DNA of 64,000 bases from Palaeococcus pacificus DY20341 (GTDB lineage: Archaea > Methanobacteriota_B > Thermococci > Thermococcales > Thermococcaceae). The stretch covers positions 1,364,001 through 1,428,000 of the forward strand of contig NZ_CP006019.1 in assembly GCF_000725425.1 (NCBI RefSeq), given 5' to 3'. The translations under genes were made by a program, and so were the position numbers. Of this stretch, positions 35,259 to 45,625 are shown one piece after another. The notes below the pieces were generated by a model. The model was given only the letters and a program-made list of their open reading frames with translations. It made no database searches and was not told the origin of the DNA. Numbering within the stretch: position 1 is the stretch's first letter; each line of letters starts with the position of its first letter.

Positions 35259-36302
35259 ATGTTGCTTAAAATTGCACTCGCCATCATAGTTCTGTGGGAT
35301 GGATACTTTTTCCTGAATTATTTAATTAGCCTTTTAAATAAGTACATAACTAAAGAGTGGAATCCTTTTGTGAGTATCCTAATTCCAGCTTATAATGAAG
35401 AGAGGAATATCGAAAAAGCTGTTAGTTCTGCCCTTGCCCAGAATTATGAGAACTTTGAGGTTTTGGTAATAGATGATGGGAGTGAAGATGAGACCTTTGA
35501 AAAAGCTATCCAAATTAAAGACCCACGGCTAAGGGTCTTCAAAATGCCCCACGGCGGAAAAGCAAAGGCATTAAACTTTGGATTATCGAAAGCTAATGGG
35601 GAAGTAATCGTTACTACGGATGCAGATACTCAATTAAATAATAATGCAACTAAAGAATTAATTAAGCGCTTCCATGATGATGTAGTCTGTGTTGGCGGCC
35701 AAGTCAGGGTTTTAGGGCATTCTTTTTTAGAGAGAGCACAAGATGTCGAGCACTTGAGGATAGCAATGTTTAGGAGAGCGAAGGAGCTCGAAGACTTAAG
35801 CGTCGCTCCTGGCCCGATAAGTGCATTTAGAAGAGATGCATTAGAAAAAATAGGCGGCTTTGTTGAGAGCAAAGTAGAGGATTATGCCACGACCATAGAG
35901 CTCAAAAAAGTCGGCAGAGTTGTGTATGCTCCAAATGCCAAAGCGTTTACGAAAATGCCTTCTTCCATCAAAACGCTGTGGAGACAGAGAAAGAGGTGGT
36001 TTTTGGGAGATTTGGAACACTTTGGAGGTGGCTTTGAAAAGGAGTGGTTCTTTCTATTGTTTGGCGATTTTATAACTCTGCTGGACATTATTTTGCCCAT
36101 AGCTTTAGCCCTAAGCTCTCAGTGGCTTCTTTTAGGATTTTTCTTAGCATTTGAGGTCTTAACCATACTCGTGCCTACTTTAGCCGAGGGAGGGAGTTTA
36201 ATGAATGCCTTCCTCTTCCCCTTTTTCCTCTGGTTTTGGGCCCTTTTTTATCTGACCTTGCATATATACGGTTATTTGCATGTGCTCTTCTCAAGAGTTT
36301 AG
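35259..36302 (+). CDS. Membrane glycosyltransferase, family GT2
   Basis: 347 residues. One N-terminal membrane segment (about 2-25), a GT-A catalytic domain with ILIPAYNEERN, VIDDGSEDET, TTDADTQL (DxD type) and the QRKRW motif (QxxRW) near residue 245, then two or three C-terminal membrane segments. QxxRW is characteristic of processive or dolichol-linked transferases such as cellulose or poly-GlcNAc synthases. It probably builds a cell-surface polysaccharide or glycolipid. Leaderless promoter at 35227-35238. Confidence 0.88.
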   Translation: MLLKIALAIIVLWDGYFFLNYLISLLNKYITKEWNPFVSILIPAYNEERNIEKAVSSALAQNYENFEVLVIDDGSEDETFEKAIQIKDPRLRVFKMPHGGKAKALNFGLSKANGEVIVTTDADTQLNNNATKELIKRFHDDVVCVGGQVRVLGHSFLERAQDVEHLRIAMFRRAKELEDLSVAPGPISAFRRDALEKIGGFVESKVEDYATTIELKKVGRVVYAPNAKAFTKMPSSIKTLWRQRKRWFLGDLEHFGGGFEKEWFFLLFGDFITLLDIILPIALALSSQWLLLGFFLAFEVLTILVPTLAEGGSLMNAFLFPFFLWFWALFYLTLHIYGYLHVLFSRV

Positions 36303-36346
36303 CATCTAAAGTGATTTTAGGGTAAGATTTAAAAGCAAAGCTACTT

Positions 36347-36355
36347 TCTATATAG
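36347..36355. promoter_or_regulatory. TCTATATAG element in the PiT promoter
   Basis: The same nine bases as in the PhoU-like promoter (2866-2874), lying about 25 bases downstream of TATA-like ATTTAAAAG (36327-36335) and so near the expected transcription start. Possible shared phosphate-response site; inference. Confidence 0.3.
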
Positions 36356-36392
36356 TCTATATATATCTAAATAAACTATGGAGAGATGTGGC

Positions 36393-37340
36393 ATGGAGCC
36401 AACGATAGCAATTCTTGTAGCTGGAGCGTTTATGGCATGGAGTGTGGGTGCAAACGACAGTGCAAAGGCTGTTGGAACAGCAGTAGGCTCCAACATATTA
36501 AGCTTCAAACAGGCTGTTCTACTAATCATCCTGTTTTCCATATTAGGTGCTTACTTCGGAGGTTCTGGAGTTGCTCAAACTGTCGGAAAAGGGATAGTGC
36601 CAGCATTGGATACGTCTCTCATCCCATTTGCACTTTTAAGTGCTGGATTCTCTGTAACAGTGGCATCCCTAAGAGGAATCCCCATTTCCACAACTCAAGC
36701 CATCATAGGAGCAATTATAGGAATAGGCGTCTATCAGGATGCTCCCATAAACTGGGGAGTGGTAGGTAGAACTGCACTGGCCTGGATAGTCTCCCCTCTT
36801 GCCGCCGCTTTATTTTCCATATTATTCTTCAAAGCTTATGAGGGGATAATCAACCGCATGCACAGCATAAAGGAGATAGAAATCCTTTACATTTGGATGG
36901 CATTTTTAAGCGCTTCCTACGCTTCTTTTAACCTTGGGGCAAACGAGCTGTCAAATGTAATCGGTCTGGTAGAGTATGGAACCCATTTTGGAGTCTCGCT
37001 GAAGCTCTGGATGGCCGTAAGCTTAGCACTTGGGGCATTAACATTCAGCTATGAAGTTATAATGACTATAGGGAAGAGGTTAACTGTGTTGGGACCAATG
37101 GCAGCTTTCTCATCCCAGTTTGGCTCTTCTCTTGCTGTAACAATTGCAAATGTGTTTGGACTTCCCGTCAGCTCAGGACAGGCAATTATAGGGGGAGTTA
37201 TAGGCGTTGGAATGCTAAAAGGCCAAAAAATAAACCAAAAGCTCATAGCTGACATTGTCAAGGGGTGGGTTTTGGCACCGGTAATATCCTTTTCCATGAC
37301 GTTAGTCCTCATTAAAGCGTTTCACGCTTTTCTCAGTTAG
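36393..37340 (+). CDS. PiT-family inorganic phosphate transporter
   Basis: 315 residues, about ten membrane segments. Both halves carry the family signature: VGANDSAKAVGTAVGS near the N-terminus and NLGANELSNVIG in the second half, showing the inverted duplication of PiT permeases that co-transport phosphate with Na+ or H+. Start placed at ATG 36393 (GGAGAG eight bases upstream); ATG 36378 would add five residues. Its promoter shares TCTATATAG with the PhoU-like gene at 1941-2852. Confidence 0.92.
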   Translation: MEPTIAILVAGAFMAWSVGANDSAKAVGTAVGSNILSFKQAVLLIILFSILGAYFGGSGVAQTVGKGIVPALDTSLIPFALLSAGFSVTVASLRGIPISTTQAIIGAIIGIGVYQDAPINWGVVGRTALAWIVSPLAAALFSILFFKAYEGIINRMHSIKEIEILYIWMAFLSASYASFNLGANELSNVIGLVEYGTHFGVSLKLWMAVSLALGALTFSYEVIMTIGKRLTVLGPMAAFSSQFGSSLAVTIANVFGLPVSSGQAIIGGVIGVGMLKGQKINQKLIADIVKGWVLAPVISFSMTLVLIKAFHAFLS

Positions 37341-37389
37341 AAGGGGATACCTTTTAAACCCTCCTTCCCATGTTTCTCTGGTGGTGAGA

Positions 37390-39126
37390 ATGCTGAAGTT
37401 TGAGGTTAAGGCGAGAGATGCTGCAGGAAGAATTGGAAAGCTTGAAGTAAACGGCAAAAAAATTGAGACTCCGGCGATAATGCCTGTCATAAACCCAAAG
37501 CAGCTTATTGTTTCCCCTAAGGAGCTCAAAGAAATGGGGTTCGGGATGATAATCACAAACTCCTACATCATTTATAAGGACAAAAAGCTCCGTGAGAGGG
37601 CTTTAGAGAAAGGCATTCACGAGCTTTTGGGCTACGATGGGATAATAGAAGTTGACTCCGGAAGCTTTCAGCTCATGCGCTATGGAGGAATTGAAGTTAC
37701 CAACAGGGAAATCATAGAGTTCCAGCATGAAATAGGGGTTGATATTGGTACTTTCCTAGACATCCCAACCATTCCCGACGCCCCAAGGGAGAAAGCGGAG
37801 GAAGACTTAAAGATAACGCTTGAGAGAGCTAAGGAAGCGGAGGAGATTAAAAGCATCGCCATGAACGCAGCGGTCCAGGGCTCTACTTATCCCGACTTAA
37901 GGACTTATGCCGCTAAAAAGCTGAGCGAGATGGACTTTGAGATTCACCCAATTGGAGCTGTCGTGCCCTTAATGGAAAGCTACCGCTACAAGGACTTGGT
38001 AGATGTTGTTATAGCATCCAAGCAAGGCCTTAGGCCAGATAGACCAGTTCATCTCTTTGGGGCAGGCCATCCAATGATTTTCGCGTTGGCGGTGGCTATG
38101 GGTATTGATCTCTTCGATTCGGCATCTTATGCGCTCTACGCTAAGGACGACCGCTATTTAACGCCCGAAGGCACGAAAAGCCTAGACGAGCTTGAATATT
38201 TCCCGTGCTCATGTCCTGTCTGCTCACGCTACACTCCACAAGAGCTTAGGGAGATGCCAAAGGGAGAGAGGACGAGGCTTTTAGCGCTCCACAATCTGTG
38301 GGTCATAAGGGAAGAGCTCAACAGAGTTAAGCAGGCTATAAAGGAGGGGACTCTGTGGGAGCTCGTGGATGAAAGAGCTCGCTCGCATCCAAAAATGTTC
38401 GCCGCTTATAAGAGGCTCCTTGAGTATAAAGACTACTTCGAGGCAAATGAGCCTATAACCAAAAACTCCGCCCTCTTCAAGGTGAGCGAGGAATCTATGA
38501 AATGGCCCATAGTAGAGAGGGCCAAAGCGAGGGCTGAGCGCGTGAGGGCGAAGTTCCCTGAGACCATGAGCCACCCCATATTCGGTGAGATTCCAAAGTA
38601 TTTAGCTTTGACTTTCCCCTTTGCCCAGAGCGAAGGTGAGGAGGACTTCACAATACCTAGGCCAACAAAGAGCGATGCAAAGCTCTACATAAAGGCCATA
38701 GCAGAGTACCAGTTCGGTGAAAACGCTGGTAAAGCTTTTGAAGATGCATTCGTGGAGCTCTCGAGGAAAACCAGCATGCCGAGGCAAATAAAAGCCAAAG
38801 GCAAGCACTTAGCAACATTCAGAGCAGATGACGGACTCCTAACCTTAGGAATCGAAGGGGCAAAGCGATTAAAGGAGCTCCTACCATATCCAAAGATGCG
38901 TGTGGTGGTTAATGCTGATGCTGAACCATTTGCAAGAAAAGGGAAGAGCGTCTTTGCGAAGTTCGTTGTGGATGCAGACGAGAACATAAGGCCTTACGAT
39001 GAGGTCTTAATTGTCAATGAGAACGATGAGCTGTTGGCCACTGGGGTAACGCTCCTCAACGGTAGGGAACTCAAGATATTCAGGCAAGGCATGGCCGTTA
39101 GAGTAAGGAGGGGTGTCGAGAAGTAG
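37390..39126 (+). CDS. tgtA: Archaeosine tRNA-guanine transglycosylase
   Basis: 578 residues. ArcTGT swaps guanine 15 in the tRNA D-loop for preQ0, the first step to archaeosine. Catalytic parts seen: IEVDSGSFQL (active-site aspartate), HPIGAVVPLMESYRY, LFGAGHP and the zinc site CSCPVC with a following histidine (LLALHNLW). The C-terminal domains end in a PUA domain (RVVVNADAEPFARKG ... GRELKIFRQGMAVRV). ATG 37390 is preceded by GGTGGTGAGA. Full length and secure. Confidence 0.96.
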   Translation: MLKFEVKARDAAGRIGKLEVNGKKIETPAIMPVINPKQLIVSPKELKEMGFGMIITNSYIIYKDKKLRERALEKGIHELLGYDGIIEVDSGSFQLMRYGGIEVTNREIIEFQHEIGVDIGTFLDIPTIPDAPREKAEEDLKITLERAKEAEEIKSIAMNAAVQGSTYPDLRTYAAKKLSEMDFEIHPIGAVVPLMESYRYKDLVDVVIASKQGLRPDRPVHLFGAGHPMIFALAVAMGIDLFDSASYALYAKDDRYLTPEGTKSLDELEYFPCSCPVCSRYTPQELREMPKGERTRLLALHNLWVIREELNRVKQAIKEGTLWELVDERARSHPKMFAAYKRLLEYKDYFEANEPITKNSALFKVSEESMKWPIVERAKARAERVRAKFPETMSHPIFGEIPKYLALTFPFAQSEGEEDFTIPRPTKSDAKLYIKAIAEYQFGENAGKAFEDAFVELSRKTSMPRQIKAKGKHLATFRADDGLLTLGIEGAKRLKELLPYPKMRVVVNADAEPFARKGKSVFAKFVVDADENIRPYDEVLIVNENDELLATGVTLLNGRELKIFRQGMAVRVRRGVEK

Positions 39127-39173
39127 CGGTAAATCCTTTAAACCTTTTTTCCAATTAATCTTTGGTGCGAGCC

Positions 39174-40706
39174 ATGGACGTGTTCTCCCTTCTCCAAGCT
39201 CTCAGAGGTCCTCAGCCCCTCACACCGCATCAAAGGGTTAAGGACTTCCAAAGGACTTTGCAGACTCACAAAATAGGAGATGAGATTGAAATAAGCGGAT
39301 TTCTCCTCCTTAGGGAGCCGCCCCATCCTCCAAAAGATGCCCTCTACTACTTTCTATCTCCCTTGAGCCCTTCTGAACTCCAAAGCTTAAAGAGAGATGA
39401 GTTTAGAAGCTTCGCTGTCTTAAAAATCACGGATAAAGCATCTATTCCTCCTTCTTTGGAGTTCAAGAGCGGTGAGTATGTTAAAGTCAAGGGTGTAGTT
39501 GAAGCCTATCCCTACGGCCTTTTGAAGGCCATAAACGTCACATCTATCGAAGGGCGAGATTATTCAGAATATTGGCTTGAGTATAAGGAGTATGCCCTCA
39601 GCAGGAGAGAGCTTGAGAGCCTGTTTTCGCAGACAATATATGCGGACAATAACCAAATTGAAATGGCATTTCTTTACTCCCTCTTCTCATCGCCCAGAGT
39701 GATAGGACTCAGCTTTGGGGAAGGCGCCATCTTTTCAACCCTCAAGGACAACGAAAAGGTTGTCAAGTCTTTTTGGGAAGCGAGCAAGTATTTGGTTAGA
39801 ATTTTTCCAAGAGAGCTTCGCTTACAAAACCCCAAATCCCTGAAGAAACCCTATGTCTATGTAGATGAGAACTTCGACTTGGACTTTGTTTTATTCAACC
39901 CAACTACATCTCTCCGCTACTATTCCCCTGAGACCAAAAGGCTTCTTAAAAAAGAAATTCCCGTTGCTAATTGGGCTGAGCGTTATTTATTAGAACATGA
40001 TGGAGTATTTTTAACACCAAAGCAGTACTCTCAAATCAAAGCCAACGATCCCTTAGCCCATCATTCAGAAACCCCATTCCTTCCAAATAAACCCCTAGGT
40101 TTGGAGCGCAATAGAGAGTTCGAGCAGCTTATCCCGAACATCATAATTACGATAGCACTTGCTCGGGAGAGATTTAAAACATTCTCGCCTAATGATGAAG
40201 TGGTTTCAGAGTTTAGGGGGATGTTCGACGACTGGCTCGTTAAAAACAAGAGAGAGTATGGAGAAAAATTCGACGCACTCCGGCTTAAAGGAATGGTGTT
40301 TGAGACCAACACAAGATTTCACCTAAGTCTCTTCCTCTTAGGGCAGATGGTGCGCTTTGAAGGAGCTTTCAAGAGAAGCATAGCAAGAGAAGTTCTCACT
40401 ATTAATCAAGAGCTTTTGGACACTTGGATGAACGAACTCTCGGAAGAAGAGCTCATAAAAGCCCTCGAAACTTATGAAGGAATAGTAAACGTGGATAATA
40501 GGACACGGAAAGCGCTGAGCATTTTTATGGACTTAGAGGCCACCTCTTTTGATGGCTATGTGAATAAGGGAGAATTCTATGATGCGCTGATTAAATACGG
40601 CTTTAAGCATAGATATGCAGAAGAGCTCATAGACAAGCTCCTTAGAGAGGGCTTCCTCTTTGAGCCATCCATAGGAAAGCTGAAGCTTACTGTAAGGGAC
40701 TTTTAA
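39174..40706 (+). CDS. Unknown protein, 510 residues, OB-like N-terminus and winged-helix-like C-terminus
   Basis: I do not recognise a named family. Residues ~30-130 look like an OB-fold (IGDEIEISGFLLLREPP ... EYVKVKGVVEAYPYG); a long middle region follows without Walker A or B motifs; the last ~65 residues (YVNKGEFYDALIKYGFKH... AEELIDKLLREGFLFEP) look like a winged helix that ends with a strand. This order recalls MCM-type replication proteins, but the ATPase motifs are absent and the likeness is tentative. ATG 39174 follows GGTGCGA. It starts 48 bases after tgtA on the same strand. Confidence 0.75.
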   Translation: MDVFSLLQALRGPQPLTPHQRVKDFQRTLQTHKIGDEIEISGFLLLREPPHPPKDALYYFLSPLSPSELQSLKRDEFRSFAVLKITDKASIPPSLEFKSGEYVKVKGVVEAYPYGLLKAINVTSIEGRDYSEYWLEYKEYALSRRELESLFSQTIYADNNQIEMAFLYSLFSSPRVIGLSFGEGAIFSTLKDNEKVVKSFWEASKYLVRIFPRELRLQNPKSLKKPYVYVDENFDLDFVLFNPTTSLRYYSPETKRLLKKEIPVANWAERYLLEHDGVFLTPKQYSQIKANDPLAHHSETPFLPNKPLGLERNREFEQLIPNIIITIALARERFKTFSPNDEVVSEFRGMFDDWLVKNKREYGEKFDALRLKGMVFETNTRFHLSLFLLGQMVRFEGAFKRSIAREVLTINQELLDTWMNELSEEELIKALETYEGIVNVDNRTRKALSIFMDLEATSFDGYVNKGEFYDALIKYGFKHRYAEELIDKLLREGFLFEPSIGKLKLTVRDF

Positions 40707-40785
40707 TCATCCAAGGGAGTAGAGCGAAATCTTTAAATATCTCTTTTAGTAAATTTTAGTTAGAAAAAGCTGGGAGGGGGTAGCC

Positions 40786-41532
40786 ATGTATGTAGCTGTT
40801 TTGGCAAACATAAATGGCAACTTCCCAGCTTTAATGAAGGCTTTAGGCAAAATTGAGGAGCTTAAAGAAGATGGATACGACATTGAAAAATACTACATCA
40901 TGGGCAACATCATTGGGCTCTTCCCATATCCCAAAGAAATCGTTGATGCTCTTGAAGATCTCATTAAAATGAATGATGTCAAAGTAATTAGAGGTAAATA
41001 TGATCAAATTATAGCCGAAAGCGGCTCCTATGAAGATGTTGAAGTTATTAACGCGCCTGATTATGTCAAGAGGGCCCTAAAATATACTTGGGAGAAGCTC
41101 GGCCACGAGGGGAGAGAGTTCATAAGAGAGCTGCCAATTTACTTGGTGGACAAGATTGGAAAGAATGAAATTTTCGGTGTTTATGGAAGCCCCCTTGACC
41201 CTATAAATGGCGAAGTCCTTCCGGAGCAGCCTTCAACGTATTATGATGCCATTATGAGACCCATGAAGAAGTATGAAATCCTCTTTGTTGCATCACCAAA
41301 GTGGCCCGTAAATGCTCCAACGAGATATGGGCGTGTAATATGTCCCGGAAGCGTTGGCCTGCCCCCCGCTAAAGAGCACAAAGCCACGTTTGCCATCGTT
41401 GATGTTGATACACTCCACACAAAGTTCATTGAAGTTGATTACGAGAGTGAGAAGAGACTCATAGAGGAAAAAATTAGAAAAGAAGGCTTGCCAGAGGAGA
41501 TAATTAAAATATTGTATCACGGAAGGGTTTGA
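40786..41532 (+). CDS. Metallophosphoesterase-fold protein lacking metal ligands
   Basis: 248 residues with the layout of a calcineurin-like phosphoesterase but with every motif altered: LANINGN in place of xxDxHGN, MGNIIG for GDxVG, RGKYDQ for GNHD, YGSPLDP for the histidine motif, ASPKWP for GHTH, while the structural CPGSVGLPP remains. It is probably a non-catalytic descendant used for ligand or protein binding. ATG 40786 follows GGGAGGGGGTAGCC and a TATA (TTTAAATATC) at about 40731-40741. Overlaps the converging PLDc_N-like gene by 16 bases. Compare the intact relative at 20175-20813. Confidence 0.82.
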   Translation: MYVAVLANINGNFPALMKALGKIEELKEDGYDIEKYYIMGNIIGLFPYPKEIVDALEDLIKMNDVKVIRGKYDQIIAESGSYEDVEVINAPDYVKRALKYTWEKLGHEGREFIRELPIYLVDKIGKNEIFGVYGSPLDPINGEVLPEQPSTYYDAIMRPMKKYEILFVASPKWPVNAPTRYGRVICPGSVGLPPAKEHKATFAIVDVDTLHTKFIEVDYESEKRLIEEKIRKEGLPEEIIKILYHGRV

Positions 41533-41750
41533 AGTTCTTCTTTTTCATACTTTCCTTCGCGCTTCACTATGAGGTAGTATATTATTGCGCCAATCCATCC
41601 CAGGAAAAATGCCACGAGAACCCAAATGAGCTTTTCTATGTCGGGCATGGCTTTTTGTTTTGTTAAAACATCGTATATCACCCAAACCACCGCTAGCAGC
41701 CCAACTAACCACAATAACATGAACCATCCGAATATTGCCATATTAAACAT
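41517..41750 (-). CDS. Small membrane protein, PLDc_N-like
   Basis: 77 residues with two membrane segments (about 5-27 and 40-63) separated by a short loop (VLTKQKAMPDIEKL) and a charged tail REGKYEKEELQ. The LVAFFLGWIGAIIYYLIVKRE segment is typical of the phospholipase D-nuclease N-terminal (PLDc_N) family of short membrane proteins. Function unknown. Start at ATG 41750, six bases after GGAGGTG; the ATG at 41768 precedes that site. Overlaps the end of the converging phosphoesterase-fold gene. Confidence 0.75.
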   Translation of the reverse strand: MFNMAIFGWFMLLWLVGLLAVVWVIYDVLTKQKAMPDIEKLIWVLVAFFLGWIGAIIYYLIVKREGKYEKEELQTLP

Positions 41751-41871
41751 TCTCCACACCTCCAACATAATTGTTCACGTAATTGATTTACCATCGAGAT
41801 ATATAAACTTTTAGCTCTATCCGATATGTTTATAAGCACTCAGCATTGACCACTAATCGAGGCGAGCGCCA

Positions 41872-42156
41872 ATGAGGGAAATAAGCGAGGAAAAAATTCA
41901 AAAATACTTTCAAATAACCAAGAAAGCCCTTGAAACGCTTGAAGTTGCTGTACATGAAAAAAGTCTCCTCTATTCTGTTGCGAAAGACTTTTTAACGATG
42001 GCCAAGAGCTACTATAGCGATGCAGAATACTACTACAAAAAAGGCGATTATGTAACGGCTTTCGCAGCCCTAAACTATGCACATGGATTCATAGATGCCG
42101 GAGTTCGCTTGGGAGTGTTTAAAGGCGAAGACAACCGTCTATTTGCCTTTGGATGA
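41872..42156 (+). CDS. DUF357 protein
   Basis: 94 residues, all helical: RKYF-type start (EEKIQKYFQITKKALETLEV), then FLTMAKSYYSDAEYYYKKGDYVTAFAALNYAHGFIDAGVRLG, the characteristic DUF357 segment, which resembles HEPN/TPR-like helical hairpins. The function is unknown; the family is archaeal. ATG 41872 follows GAGGCGAG. The DUF555 gene starts nine bases after its stop, so the two are one transcript. Confidence 0.85.
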   Translation: MREISEEKIQKYFQITKKALETLEVAVHEKSLLYSVAKDFLTMAKSYYSDAEYYYKKGDYVTAFAALNYAHGFIDAGVRLGVFKGEDNRLFAFG

Positions 42157-42165
42157 GGTGAGAAC

Positions 42166-42558
42166 ATGGGAGACTACATAGTGGTGTTGGAAGCGCCCAT
42201 AATAGTGAGAGATGTCGAGACTGCTGACGATGCAATAAACGTTGCCGTCTCTAAGGTGGCAAAGGCTTTGAATAAAGAAAAGCTCGATTTTGTGAGAGTT
42301 GAACTTGGCTATTCACAGTGCCCTCTCTGTGGGAACCACTTTGAGAGTGCTTTTGTTATCGGAAATGTGGGATTGGTAGGGATTTATTTGACGCTAAAAG
42401 TGTTCAACGCTCAAAGTGTAGAGCACGCTGAGAGAATTGCAAAAGCTGTTGTTGGCAAAGCGCTAAAGAAGGTTCCGCTTAAGGTTTTTGAAATAAAGGA
42501 GATACAAAACGGAAGGGAAGGGGAAGGCGTTCACTTCGAGGATGAGAGCAACAACTGA
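42166..42558 (+). CDS. DUF555 (UPF0212) protein
   Basis: 130 residues of an archaea-specific family: MGDYIVVLEAPIIVRDV at the start, a CPLC pair at 52-55 in SQCPLCGNHFESAFV (possible metal site), and KVFNAQSVEHAERIAKAVVGKAL. The acidic tail ends the protein. No biochemical function is established. ATG 42166 lies five bases after GGTGA, directly behind the DUF357 gene; converges with the CcdA-type gene 18 bases away. Confidence 0.88.
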   Translation: MGDYIVVLEAPIIVRDVETADDAINVAVSKVAKALNKEKLDFVRVELGYSQCPLCGNHFESAFVIGNVGLVGIYLTLKVFNAQSVEHAERIAKAVVGKALKKVPLKVFEIKEIQNGREGEGVHFEDESNN

Positions 42559-42576
42559 CCTTCTTACTTTTTATTT

Positions 42577-43851
42577 CTATGCTAAACTCTCAAAGATTGC
42601 ACTCCAGAGTTTAATGGATGTCAGCTCCGTCAGCATTAGCAAGCCTATGAGAATCATTATCGCTCCCAAAGCCAGCTCCCACTTGGCCTTATTTCTTTCG
42701 CCTAGAGAGATTTTATTGGAGAGAAACTTCTTGTTAATCCATTCTGCCAAGTCCTTTGAGCTTAAGAGCAAGTAGAGCGTTAAGCCAAAGCCCAAGGAAT
42801 ATACCAGCATTACCACGAAACCGTTCACAAAGCCCTTGCTCAACGCGGCAGTTAAAAGTGCAAATCCTACGTAAGGAGCTATGCACCCTATCCAAGTTGT
42901 GCCCAGAGCCATGCCGAGGAGAAAGTCACCAAACTTCCCCTGCTTTTTTGCAAAGTTCTCCCCTAAACTCTGGAGAAATGCTAAACGAGCCCTAAGCCTC
43001 TGATTAACTTTTTCATTTATCATTACAACCCCAAGAGAAATGAAGCCGATCCCCCCGATTAAGTAAAATAAAGACCTAATTTGGGCTGTGAAGGCACCTA
43101 AACTTCCCGCCAATGCGCCAAGGAGAGAAAAGCTTAGAACCATGCCCGCTATTAAAACTTCCAGGTTTCTCTTAGCAAATATTAGTGTAAACCCGCTAAC
43201 TATTAAAGGCAAAACACACGGTGAAAAGACGCTCACAATTCCTGCAGAAAATATCGGGAGCAAAACGGCGAGGGAAAGATTGCTCTCCTCTTCTTTTGAT
43301 TGCTCCCTGCTTGCAGATTGATCAGCTTTTTCACTCCCAATGCTTCCCCTCACAAAGAAGTCGAATGATTTGGAGTTTAGTGCTCCAACGGCAAGTCCCT
43401 TAAGCACCATTTTGCCATTTTCCACTTTAAATATCACCATCGTGGGAGTTCCCGGAACAGAGACTGCGACCTCTTCACCTCTGCTCTTGGGAGTATAATA
43501 ACCCACATTATCCGGCTGAATTACTAAAACGTTAGTATTGAGTATGTATCTCAAAGAGGTTATATCCCTACCCCTATTCACATCAATTGCAACTGGTATG
43601 AGATTCTCTTCGATGAGTTTTATGGTTGCGGGGTCTTTGAAGGTAGTCTCCTTCATGTAGTTGCACGCGGGGCATGTGGGTGAGTAGTAGTAAAGGAAAA
43701 TGTACTTCCCCTCATTTGCAGCTATGATTTCACTTAGCTCACTTTGAGTTGATGCGATATTGAAGGTAATACCTCCATACTTCATTTCCTGGAGAGAGAA
43801 TACAAATCCACTGAGCAGTAGAAGAACAATGAAAGGAGCAATCCTCTTCAT
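42577..43851 (-). CDS. Thioredoxin domain - CcdA/DsbD membrane fusion (thiol-disulfide transporter)
   Basis: 424 residues. A signal or anchor segment (5-20) leads into an extracytoplasmic thioredoxin-like domain with active-site CPAC at 60-63. After a linker (about 170-195, rich in Ser/Glu) come six or more membrane segments of a CcdA domain with its two redox cysteines in FSPCVLPL and WIGCIAPY. It should carry reducing equivalents across the membrane to outside disulfides. The order, thioredoxin first and CcdA second, differs from bacterial DsbD, where domains flank the membrane part. ATG 43851; converges with DUF555. Confidence 0.87.
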   Translation of the reverse strand: MKRIAPFIVLLLLSGFVFSLQEMKYGGITFNIASTQSELSEIIAANEGKYIFLYYYSPTCPACNYMKETTFKDPATIKLIEENLIPVAIDVNRGRDITSLRYILNTNVLVIQPDNVGYYTPKSRGEEVAVSVPGTPTMVIFKVENGKMVLKGLAVGALNSKSFDFFVRGSIGSEKADQSASREQSKEEESNLSLAVLLPIFSAGIVSVFSPCVLPLIVSGFTLIFAKRNLEVLIAGMVLSFSLLGALAGSLGAFTAQIRSLFYLIGGIGFISLGVVMINEKVNQRLRARLAFLQSLGENFAKKQGKFGDFLLGMALGTTWIGCIAPYVGFALLTAALSKGFVNGFVVMLVYSLGFGLTLYLLLSSKDLAEWINKKFLSNKISLGERNKAKWELALGAIMILIGLLMLTELTSIKLWSAIFESLA

Positions 43852-43970
43852 TTAAGACACCAAAGCTTTAATTGAGCTTAGAAAATAAAAAGATTTTGTT
43901 TAAATTTTTTTCACCTTTTATGGGGATGTTAATCTATGCCATCTTTGTTTTTAGGCTTTTCTAAACAAAG

Positions 43971-43979
43971 CTTTTAAAC
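43971..43979 (+). promoter_or_regulatory. TATA box of pyrG
   Basis: CTTTTAAAC, with AAAG (BRE-like) directly upstream, predicts transcription from about 44000 and a leader of roughly 23 bases holding GGAGGT. Confidence 0.45.
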
Positions 43980-44004
43980 ACTTAATTTGCAACTTTCAAC
44001 ATAA

Positions 44005-45624
<1,620 letters not shown>

Positions 45625-45625
45625 A

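Noticed and set aside
36386-36769. 127-residue frame rich in Cys, Ser and Asn
   Set aside because: Out-of-frame shadow of the PiT transporter, whose motifs are intact.
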